From: Oscillospiraceae bacterium
GTDB lineage: Bacteria; Bacillota; Clostridia; Oscillospirales; Ruminococcaceae
Direction: 5' to 3'
Assembly: GCA_902798675.1 (NCBI GenBank)
Contig: CADBXQ010000038.1
Coordinates: 3,603 to 16,159 of the forward strand
DNA: 12,557 nt
The notes beneath the pieces were generated by a model, which did no database searches, had not been told where the DNA came from, and saw nothing but the letters and a program-made list of their open reading frames with translations. Below, piece by piece: positions 1 to 6,368 of this stretch (position 1 is the stretch's first letter; each line of letters begins with the position of its first letter). The translations under genes and the position numbers were made by a program.

Positions 1-1
1 T

Positions 2-703
2 ATTGCGGCAAAAAAAATTTCAACACTATTTAAAAACTCAGAAAGCGATGCTAAATCAGATGAATCAAAGCAAAAGACAACGAGTAATAAAAACAAACAA
101 ACAGCCACGCAAAACGAAGCTGCAAAAAGTAATGACATAGTGGTAGACTTGGCTGAGAAAAAGACACTGAGTGATAAAAACAAAAAAGCAGCCACGTTAA
201 ACAAACCAGAAATATCTTTATTGGGCAAAAAGGCAAAGCGTGATGATGAAGCGAACTCATTGGATAAAAATTTTGCAGAAGCCATTAAAAATTTGGTTAA
301 AGAAGAATGTTTCAAACCGGGCAACATTGGCAATTTGTCGGATGATAAAATTTCAAAAATAATCTATATGTTGCGTGATCATTTGGATAATGGCGGCTCC
401 AAAAGGTGTGTTGCTGTGTTAATTGAGTGGCTAGTAAACCGTAATTTGCTGCGAAATTTTTCAAAATCAAACATTCTACAAATAGTAGATATATTGAGTG
501 AATGTGCTGATGATGTTGACGCAAAAAAATTCGTCGCGCAGGACATTGCTATGATTTTAAAAAAAGATTTTTTAAATACTTTTTCAACATCTGAACTTAA
601 AAATGTTAAAAAAATATTGATCAAGTGTTTAGATGGAGAGGGCGCTAAAATTTTTGTTGCTTTAGCCATTGCGATATTTGCTGAAAAAGGATTGCCAGTA
701 TAA
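2..703 (+). CDS. Alpha-helical repeat protein of the array family, 3' part (gene 1)
   Basis: The frame is open from the window edge to the TAA at 701-703, giving at least 233 residues; the true start lies upstream. A GTG at 140 is possible, but it has no ribosome site and the upstream codons read as the same kind of protein, so I treat the gene as cut by the window edge. The first ~80 visible residues are a Lys/Asn/Thr/Ser-rich low-complexity linker with an imperfect repeat and a basic patch (GKKAKR). After that come about three two-helix units, for example SKSNILQIVDILSECADD followed by AKKFVAQDIAMILKKDFL, matching the consensus of the downstream genes. Only a few units follow the linker, so either the protein is short or the linker is internal, as in gene 3. 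No function is recognisable beyond an ARM/HEAT-like solenoid. No terminator hairpin is seen before gene 2, 68 bp downstream, so read-through is possible. Confidence 0.85.
   Translation: MAAKKISTLFKNSESDAKSDESKQKTTSNKNKQTATQNEAAKSNDIVVDLAEKKTLSDKNKKAATLNKPEISLLGKKAKRDDEANSLDKNFAEAIKNLVKEECFKPGNIGNLSDDKISKIIYMLRDHLDNGGSKRCVAVLIEWLVNRNLLRNFSKSNILQIVDILSECADDVDAKKFVAQDIAMILKKDFLNTFSTSELKNVKKILIKCLDGEGAKIFVALAIAIFAEKGLPV
74..205 (+). repeat. Imperfect 87-bp-period direct repeat in the gene 1 linker
   Basis: Bases 74-118 and 161-205 align without gaps at 37 of 45 positions by my count. They encode KTTSNKNKQTAT and KTLSDKNKKAAT, a spacing of 29 codons, so the repeat keeps the reading frame. It lies in the charged linker, not in the helical array. 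It looks like an old in-frame duplication that has diverged. Confidence 0.6.
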
Positions 704-722
704 TTTCCCTAAAAAATATAAT
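692..722 (+). promoter_or_regulatory. Possible sigma-A-type promoter for gene 2
   Basis: TATAAT is perfect at 717-722, with TTGCCA (5 of 6 to TTGACA) at 692-697, inside the end of gene 1. The 19-bp spacer is longer than the usual 17, there is no extended -10 TG, and the conserved block seen before genes 3 and 4 is absent. In DNA this A+T-rich a TATAAT can occur by chance, so this is weak. Confidence 0.3.
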
Positions 723-771
723 AATTAGCACCACAATATTTGAAAATGTTCAAAAAAGAGGAGCTTTTGCC

Positions 772-3246
772 ATGAAAATTAAAATTATTAGAAAATTTTT
801 AGCAGTTGCTATTGCTGTTTCAACTGTTGCAGCAATGCCGGAACTGGCTGGAGCTATGCCAAAAAAATCAAATGTGAGTGAAAATCAATCAAACAAAAAA
901 GAAAAATGCGTGGCAACGTTAGAAAGAATGTTAAACGAATATGATGATACCATATTTCTTGAAGCAATTCACTTTTCAGGAAATGCCGATTTTGTGAACA
1001 GTGTTGAGTTTTTGAGTTGCAATCATAAAGATATTTTCAAAAATTTTTCACAAGAAAAAATGACAAAAATATTATGCTTTTTGCATGAACTTGCTGAATG
1101 TAATAGCTACTTCCACTGTCAAATTATGGGGATTATTCAAAATTTATCCGATATTCGTTTTTCAAGGGAAGGAATTATTGAAATACTAGACATATTGCAT
1201 GTTTGCCGAGATTGGTTTGATGAGTATAAAATTGAGGATATTTTCCAAGGGTCAAGAGGTTCTTATATTGGGTCTGAAAAAGAAATATTTTCAAAAGCAG
1301 CGGATGTGTTTTTATATCTGGCCGAGGGCTCTTCAAATATAAGTGCTGTTTTTAATCTTATAAATAGTTTAATGTGTAAAAATCTTCCATTTTTAGATTA
1401 TTGCACACCATCACAAATTTCAAAAATAATTGATAAGTTTGATATATTTATAAAACAAAGTGAGACCATACAAACATTTGATTTAAAATTCGCCTTGGAA
1501 TTAGCACGGCGCCCTAAATTGAAAACATGTTCCTCAAAATCTATTCTGGAATTTAAAGATATTGTTATAAATTTAATAAATGACAAAAAATTTTTAACTT
1601 CCAAACATATTGATCCTGCTGTTTGCATCGCAGAGTTTGTTAAGACGGGGATTTTAACGAATTTAGAAAAGCAGCAGACCATGAAAATTGTTGATGAACT
1701 GCTTAAATATTCTGAAGATCATATTAAAATCCCAATTAATTTGTTTGAAAGAAAATTCAATAATAATGAAAGATTTAATAATAATTCCCAAATTTGTGAA
1801 AAACCCGGTGCTTATGATGTGTATGCAGTATATTCAAAATCCGTTTCACCCCGCGCCAAGGGAGACATTGTTTCAGAGGTGGCCTCATATTTTGGTTCTC
1901 ATATATATATCAATAATTTAAAAACCGATAGCAATAATGCTAGAAGAACAGCAACTATTATTAAAAACTTAATTTGTTGCCCTACGTTTGACAGGAGCGA
2001 ACTCGAGGTCATTGATATTTTAAGTGAATGCGCTAAAACAAATGAAGCAAAAGATGCTGTTTTGGCCGCCATAGCGCATATGGTTCATAATCCAAGTTGG
2101 TCTATTGATATAAAAACGCAAATGACAAAAATCATTCAAATCCTAAATATATGTTTAAAGGATAATGATAGGAAACTTGCCGTTTCGTCGATTATTGGAG
2201 AACTGGCTCAATTGGATTTTTTTAAAGAATCTTCCAAGGATGAATTGCTCAAAATCACTGATATTTTAACTATGTGCGCTAAAAATTATACGGCAAATAA
2301 AAATGTTAAATTTTCTCTTGAAAAAATGTTATCAGATTCAAGTTCATCACCAAGTGTGGCGTGGCAAATGCTTGATTTGCTTTTTAAATGTGTGACAGAG
2401 GATTCTGATAAAGAAAATATTATTGCAATTATTGAATATTTAGCTTTTAGCGAGAAGCTTAACAATTGTAAACCCAACACAATGTCAACATTAGTTTTAG
2501 TTCATATTTTGAATGAGTGTTGTGATGCTAATAAAACGCAAGCTGTTTCAAAAATTATTGAAAAATTAGCAAATTCTCACATCATTGAATATAGCAATGA
2601 CTGCATAACTTTGATAAATGACATATTGGAAAAATGTTCGAGTAATAAATTTGCAAGAAAAAATGTTGCGAATTCTGTTGAACAATTACTTAATAATAGA
2701 TATATTAATAGTTTTTCCAATAAAAATAGCGCTTTAAAGGCCTTTTTGCCTGGTAATTATTCTGAAATTTATCGAATTTTTAATATATTAAACAATTGCT
2801 TGATTGATTGCTATGGAGATGTTGCGCTCAAGGTTGTTTCGTCAGCGAATTTGATCAAAAAGGCCTATAATAACATTCAAAATAGTGATGATAGTTTGGT
2901 GATTGAAGATATCATTGATTTGTTATATGATTGCGCATATAACAATATTGCTAAAAAAGATTGCGTTAAATTCATTAATCAATTAATTATTGATGAATGT
3001 TTTTCAGATAATTATTTATCCTCAACTTTAGATTTGCTTCAAAAATGTTCTGAATATGCTCCCGCGAAGAAGGATGTTTTGGTTGCGGTTCAAGGTTTGG
3101 TTGACTGCGGTTATGTTAATCCCAATAATATTTCTTCACATAAAGACAAAATATTTTCATTGATATTTAATTGTTCAGAATGTGATAATAAAGAAATTTT
3201 TGATGTGATTCACAAAAAACTCTTTCCAAATGGTTGTATATGTTGA
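772..3246 (+). CDS. Secreted alpha-helical (ARM/HEAT-like) repeat protein, 824 aa (gene 2)
   Basis: GAGGAG at 758-763 lies 8 nt before the ATG, a strong ribosome site that fixes the start. Residues 1-28 form a Sec signal peptide: MKIKIIRK, a hydrophobic core, then a cleavage site after LAGA. A short Lys/Ser/Asn linker (about 29-50) follows. The rest is predicted all-helical. Roughly 13 second-helix motifs such as REGIIEILDILHVC, KTQMTKIIQILNIC and KDELLKITDILTMC can be picked out. Units are regular from about residue 385 onward (AKDAVLAAIAHMV, AKKDVLVAVQGLVDCGYV) and degenerate before that, with an Asn-rich insertion (FNNNERFNNNS, about 332-342). The protein ends in FPNGCIC with no anchor or transmembrane segment, so it is probably exported and free. 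Known solenoids of this form bind proteins or peptides; the partner cannot be read from sequence. It is the most diverged complete member. Confidence 0.9.
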   Translation: MKIKIIRKFLAVAIAVSTVAAMPELAGAMPKKSNVSENQSNKKEKCVATLERMLNEYDDTIFLEAIHFSGNADFVNSVEFLSCNHKDIFKNFSQEKMTKILCFLHELAECNSYFHCQIMGIIQNLSDIRFSREGIIEILDILHVCRDWFDEYKIEDIFQGSRGSYIGSEKEIFSKAADVFLYLAEGSSNISAVFNLINSLMCKNLPFLDYCTPSQISKIIDKFDIFIKQSETIQTFDLKFALELARRPKLKTCSSKSILEFKDIVINLINDKKFLTSKHIDPAVCIAEFVKTGILTNLEKQQTMKIVDELLKYSEDHIKIPINLFERKFNNNERFNNNSQICEKPGAYDVYAVYSKSVSPRAKGDIVSEVASYFGSHIYINNLKTDSNNARRTATIIKNLICCPTFDRSELEVIDILSECAKTNEAKDAVLAAIAHMVHNPSWSIDIKTQMTKIIQILNICLKDNDRKLAVSSIIGELAQLDFFKESSKDELLKITDILTMCAKNYTANKNVKFSLEKMLSDSSSSPSVAWQMLDLLFKCVTEDSDKENIIAIIEYLAFSEKLNNCKPNTMSTLVLVHILNECCDANKTQAVSKIIEKLANSHIIEYSNDCITLINDILEKCSSNKFARKNVANSVEQLLNNRYINSFSNKNSALKAFLPGNYSEIYRIFNILNNCLIDCYGDVALKVVSSANLIKKAYNNIQNSDDSLVIEDIIDLLYDCAYNNIAKKDCVKFINQLIIDECFSDNYLSSTLDLLQKCSEYAPAKKDVLVAVQGLVDCGYVNPNNISSHKDKIFSLIFNCSECDNKEIFDVIHKKLFPNGCIC

Positions 3247-3264
3247 ATTTTTATCGATGAAAGA

Positions 3265-3296
3265 AAAAACTCTCAGCCTGGGTGCTGGGAGTTTTT
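3265..3296 (+). terminator. Intrinsic terminator after gene 2
   Basis: A 13-bp stem pairs AAAAACTCTCAGC (3265-3277) with GCTGGGAGTTTTT (3284-3296), with one G-U pair and a 6-nt loop. The T tract is part of the 3' arm and the A tract opposite makes it potentially bidirectional. It begins 18 bp after the stop codon of gene 2, so gene 3 needs its own promoter. Confidence 0.9.
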
Positions 3297-3303
3297 CAAA
3301 CTA

Positions 3304-3360
3304 AAAATATATTAAAATTTACAAAAAATTAACAATTAACATTTATTTATCTGATATACT
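3304..3360 (+). promoter_or_regulatory. Promoter of gene 3: conserved 31-bp upstream block plus extended -10
   Basis: An extended -10, TGATATACT, lies at 3352-3360. Upstream, 3304-3334 matches 6254-6284 before gene 4 at 29 of 31 bases; its core TTTACAAAAAATTAACA ends exactly 20 bp before the -10 hexamer in both. No good -35 sits at the usual 17-bp spacing, as expected for an extended -10 promoter. The conserved block could be an UP element or a regulator site; which one is inference. Transcription would start near 3367, giving a leader of about 30 nt. Confidence 0.75.
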
Positions 3361-3396
3361 GTTCTGGAAAAAATTGAAAGAGGAGAACATGCTTTT

Positions 3397-6000
3397 ATGA
3401 AAAAGAAAATTGTTCAAAAAATTATGGCAGCTGTTATTTCAATTGCAACAATTTCATCAACGCCTGGTTTGACAAGCGCAGTTAAAACATCCACAACACC
3501 CTGGACAGAAAATGGAAAAAAAGGGAACGGAAGGAAGAAAAATCCAGGAAAAATTAAGGGAAGAAGGAAAAACAAAAAAACTGCGCGAGCTCCCAGAAAA
3601 TCTAAAGAAGAGCGTGACATAGAAAAACTCAAAAAAATCTTTGAAAAATTGCGAAAGCAAAAGAAAAAAGATGAAAACAATGTTCAATTAAATCAAAATA
3701 ATATTACTGACAACGAAAATATTCAAAACGAGATGGAAATGGCCGAAGAAGAAAATATTCAAAACGAGATTAAAATGGCCGAAGAAGAAAATATTCAAAA
3801 TGAGATTCAAATGACTGAAGAAGAAAATATGTTAACAACAATAGAAACATTGGAAAGTTGCTGCCAAGATGTTGGCGCGAGAAGAAATGTCGCAAATTCC
3901 ATTTTTGCATTAACTCTGAGAGGTTTTTTTAAAAATAAATCCAAAGAGGAAATTTTAAGAGCAATAGGCATTTTGAAACTTTGTGTTGAAGATGATTCTT
4001 CAAAGTTAACTGCCGCTGAAATTATTGATCAACTGGCTTATTGTGGATATTTTATTGGGTGGACAACGGAAGAAATTCTAAAAATATTTGAGGTTTTGAC
4101 AAAATGTGCGCAACAGCAGGCTGCATTAAAAATCGTTTGGAACGCTGTTTATTATATAGACGTAAATGTCTGTTTTAGGAATTGGAACGGTAAAGACTTT
4201 AAAGAATTGTTGAATTCACCGTCAAAATTTTCTCAAAACCATAATGCAACGCAATTTATCACAAATGCTATTTTAAATGTAATACCCACTGTAAATGTGC
4301 GCAATAAAAAACCAGCTAATGTTCCACAAAAAGTTGACAATGTTGGCGCAGATCAAAATGCCAATATGCAAAAAAATGAAACTGTTCCACAAAAAGTTGA
4401 CAATGTTGGTGCAGATCAAAATGCCAATATGCAAAAAAATGAAACGGTTTCGCAAAAGGTTGATGATAGTATTGATTTTGATAAAAATTTAGGAAAAGAT
4501 ATTGATATTGTGAAATATATTCTAGAATTGTCGAAAAAAAACAAATTATATTCTATAAGAAAACATCAAAATGAAATATCAGAACGAATATTTAAATATT
4601 TACAAGATAAGGATTTTAAGCGACAAATTGAGATTATTACTGAATTAGCTAAGAATAAATGCTTTGAATACTGGCGAAAAACAGTTTTGATGAAAATATT
4701 TGGAATGCTAGAAAAATATGCTAAAAATGATTATCTAAAATTGGAAGTTTCCAAAGCTGTTTTAGAGTTAAATAAAATCGAGTTTCGTAGCGTTCAGCGT
4801 GCAACAAAAAATGAAATATGTGAAAAATTATTAGACATATTGCTCGCATGTTATGAAAACAGTTGTGATAAAAGGAATATTTTGTCCAGTCTTGCAGATT
4901 TGATTGGGGGGCCTTGCCGATACTATGGTGGCGCAGGTTTAACGCAAAATCATCAAGCAAAAATATTGAATTTATTAAAAGCAGGGATGGGCGATCAAAA
5001 TTCTAAAAAATCTGCCGCGCATGCATTTGCTGTGATCTGTGATAAAAAGGTTTATAAACGTTTTGATAAAGAATTTTTGGAAGAATTATCAAAAATTAAA
5101 GATGATGTATTTAAATTTATTAAAATAACAACGGCAAATTCTGACGATTTTGATAAAAAAGATTTTGCATTTATCCTTAAAGTTATGATTAAAAATAATT
5201 TTTTAAACCAAGAAGAAATCATTCAGGCTATAGGTGTTTTAGAGAAATGTTCAGAAAATAATTCGGCTAAAGGATATATTTTAAATGCTATTGAATATTT
5301 ATCTAATATCCAAGGCCCTTGGCGCTCATCAAGAGAAATTGCCTTTTCTATATTGAAAAAATATATTATTAATGAGCAAAATCCAGTGGCTGTTTTGGGT
5401 TTAGTTTTAAGTTTAGCTAAATCTGGAGTTTTTAAAAATGCGACAAAAGAAGAAATCTTAAAAATACTGGATGTGTTGGAAAGATGTGATTTAAAAACAG
5501 AACATTGCAAATTTTTAGTTTCAGAAATCATAGTGCACTTGATTGACGAAAGATTTTTCGAAATTTTCTCATCGGAAAAACTGCCAAATGTCAAAGAAGC
5601 TTTGTTTAAATTTAGCTCTGATCACAAAAATCTGTTAACCTACCTGCCGCAAATTATCAACACATCAGAAATGAAACAATATTCAAAACAAGAGATAGTA
5701 ACAAAAATAACGCCGCTGTTATCGATATGCTTAAAGCAAGGATGCAACAAAACTCAAATTGCAACTGTTGCTTTGAAACTAGTTCAAAATTATTTCGATA
5801 AAAACACAGCCAAAAAACAAATCATAGATTTATTAGAAATTTTAACACAATGTCGAGATATATTATACAAGCGTTTTCAGCCTTGCTTGAAGGAGGATAT
5901 CTTAAGGGTCTGTCAAAGCAAGAGGGGCTTTCAAACCTCACAGACACATTGCAATGCCGCTTGCCAAATTCGGAAATTAAAAATGATGTTTTGTCTTTAG
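3397..6000 (+). CDS. Secreted alpha-helical repeat protein, frameshifted near its 3' end (gene 3)
   Basis: AGGAG at 3381-3385 precedes the ATG by 11 nt; an out-of-frame ATG at 3389 opens only a 3-codon frame. Residues 1-28 are the family signal peptide, cleaved after GLTSA. Residues ~41-93 are very Lys/Arg-rich (GRRKNKK, KQKKKDE). Residues 107-142 are three acidic 12-residue repeats. About three helical units follow (KEEILRAIGILKLC, TEEILKIFEVLTKC), then a linker with 21-residue repeats (309-350), then from ~369 a second module that opens with a segment like the N-terminal caps of genes 4 and 5 (KKNKLY) and continues with about ten units (KEEILKILDVLERC). After Cys819 (DLLEILTQC) the frame stops matching the family: the last 48 residues are missense to the TAG/TTAG end at 6000, while the proper continuation is in another frame up to 6185. 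The 867-residue product may still be made, lacking its last two or three units. Confidence 0.8.
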   Translation: MKKKIVQKIMAAVISIATISSTPGLTSAVKTSTTPWTENGKKGNGRKKNPGKIKGRRKNKKTARAPRKSKEERDIEKLKKIFEKLRKQKKKDENNVQLNQNNITDNENIQNEMEMAEEENIQNEIKMAEEENIQNEIQMTEEENMLTTIETLESCCQDVGARRNVANSIFALTLRGFFKNKSKEEILRAIGILKLCVEDDSSKLTAAEIIDQLAYCGYFIGWTTEEILKIFEVLTKCAQQQAALKIVWNAVYYIDVNVCFRNWNGKDFKELLNSPSKFSQNHNATQFITNAILNVIPTVNVRNKKPANVPQKVDNVGADQNANMQKNETVPQKVDNVGADQNANMQKNETVSQKVDDSIDFDKNLGKDIDIVKYILELSKKNKLYSIRKHQNEISERIFKYLQDKDFKRQIEIITELAKNKCFEYWRKTVLMKIFGMLEKYAKNDYLKLEVSKAVLELNKIEFRSVQRATKNEICEKLLDILLACYENSCDKRNILSSLADLIGGPCRYYGGAGLTQNHQAKILNLLKAGMGDQNSKKSAAHAFAVICDKKVYKRFDKEFLEELSKIKDDVFKFIKITTANSDDFDKKDFAFILKVMIKNNFLNQEEIIQAIGVLEKCSENNSAKGYILNAIEYLSNIQGPWRSSREIAFSILKKYIINEQNPVAVLGLVLSLAKSGVFKNATKEEILKILDVLERCDLKTEHCKFLVSEIIVHLIDERFFEIFSSEKLPNVKEALFKFSSDHKNLLTYLPQIINTSEMKQYSKQEIVTKITPLLSICLKQGCNKTQIATVALKLVQNYFDKNTAKKQIIDLLEILTQCRDILYKRFQPCLKEDILRVCQSKRGFQTSQTHCNAACQIRKLKMMFCL
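3715..3822 (+). repeat. Three tandem 36-bp repeats in gene 3
   Basis: Units 3715-3750, 3751-3786 and 3787-3822 encode ENIQNEMEMAEE, ENIQNEIKMAEE and ENIQNEIQMTEE; a fourth begins (GAAAATATG, 3823-3831). The DNA copies differ at only a few bases. The acidic amphipathic 12-mer probably forms a helix and follows directly on the basic stretch, so opposite charges are adjacent. Copy number may vary between strains. Confidence 0.9.
4321..4464 (+). repeat. 63-bp tandem repeat, two copies plus a partial third, in gene 3
   Basis: Copies 4321-4383 and 4384-4446 differ at two bases by my count and encode VPQKVDNVGADQ followed by NANMQKNET (21 residues). A partial, diverged third copy (VSQKVDD) starts at 4447. 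Near-identity at silent positions indicates a recent duplication. The repeats form the linker between the two helical modules. Confidence 0.9.
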
Positions 6001-6185
6001 TTATAAATTTGGCCGTTGGGGGATATCTAGAAGAATATTCGCAAGATGAGCTTGAAAAAGTTTTTAGAGTTTTCAAAAACGCTTCAGACATGGACATTTT
6101 GAAAGTGATTCAGTCGCTTAAATCAATCTCGAAAGAAAATATTGAGAAACTGATGGATTATATTAAAAAAGCAAAAAATTCTTGA
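5850..6185 (+). pseudogene. Displaced C-terminal end of gene 3 (frameshift remnant)
   Basis: This frame overlaps the end of gene 3 and reads as family repeat from about 5859: YIIQAFSALLEGGYLKGLSK, then a second-helix match ending LTDTLQC, then VINLAVGGYLEEYSQDELEKVFRVF. It ends at TGA 6183-6185, just 21 bp before a strong terminator, so this was the natural end of gene 3. The ATG at 5850 has no ribosome site and sits inside the preceding helix, so independent translation is unlikely. Between the Cys that ends one helix and the next helix about six residues are missing compared with other units; a deletion of about 16-22 bp would explain both the gap and the net -1 shift. Confidence 0.8.
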
Positions 6186-6206
6186 AATATTTTGATAAAT
6201 TTTATT

Positions 6207-6246
6207 GATAAAAAATCTGCCGCTTGAGTGTGGTGGATTTTTTATC
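6207..6246 (+). terminator. Intrinsic terminator after gene 3
   Basis: A 17-bp stem pairs GATAAAAAATCTGCCGC (6207-6223) with GTGGTGGATTTTTTATC (6230-6246), with three G-U pairs and the 6-nt loop TTGAGT. All departures from perfect pairing are G-U, so the RNA stem is conserved for transcription on the + strand. It is placed like the terminator of gene 2, with the next promoter block beginning after 7 bp. Confidence 0.92.
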
Positions 6247-6253
6247 TTAATCC

Positions 6254-6310
6254 AAAATATGTTAAAGTTTACAAAAAATTAACATTCATTGAATGAATAT
6301 GTGATATAAT
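6254..6310 (+). promoter_or_regulatory. Promoter of gene 4: conserved 31-bp block plus perfect extended -10
   Basis: TGATATAAT at 6302-6310 is a perfect extended -10. The block 6254-6284 (core TTTACAAAAAATTAACA at 6268-6284) matches the one before gene 3 at 29 of 31 positions, with the same 20-bp gap to the -10 hexamer. The match extends over non-coding DNA only, so it marks either recent duplication or selection on regulation. The transcript would start near 6317, giving a leader of about 50 nt. Confidence 0.8.
6284..6298 (+). promoter_or_regulatory. 15-bp palindrome within the gene 4 promoter (possible operator)
   Basis: ATTCATTGAATGAAT is a perfect inverted repeat of 7-bp arms around one base, sitting between the conserved upstream block and the -10. 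A dimeric repressor bound here would block RNA polymerase. The gene 3 promoter lacks it. Chance palindromes of this size do occur in A+T-rich DNA. Confidence 0.35.
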
Positions 6311-6351
6311 TATTTGAACATGTTGTTGAAAATATGTGATAAAAATCAATA

Positions 6352-6357
6352 AAGGAG
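6352..6357 (+). promoter_or_regulatory. Ribosome binding site that decides the gene 4 start
   Basis: AAGGAG lies 11 nt before the in-frame ATG at 6369, where the family signal peptide begins. The upstream in-frame GTG at 6336 would place this site inside the coding region and add 11 residues absent from paralogs. An out-of-frame ATG at 6365 lies at a better 7-nt spacing and opens a 39-codon frame, which could lower expression. Confidence 0.75.
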
Positions 6358-6368
6358 AGCATAAATGG

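Noticed and set aside
3200..3246. Cell-wall or membrane anchor at the C-terminus of gene 2 or gene 4.
   Set aside because: No LPXTG, no terminal hydrophobic segment with basic tail, and no recognisable surface-layer or wall-binding repeat at either end.
4321..4464. CRISPR-like repeat structure.
   Set aside because: The repeats are directly adjacent without spacers, in frame, and encode a protein linker.
5223..5594. Antisense open frames of 60-123 codons along the genes, including this one.
   Set aside because: They lie opposite well-supported genes, lack ribosome sites, and their compositions are what the reverse of A+T-rich helical repeats gives.
6336..6368. Longer start of gene 4 at GTG 6336.
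   Set aside because: It would put the ribosome site inside the coding region and add 11 residues ahead of a signal peptide that aligns exactly with its paralogs from ATG 6369.
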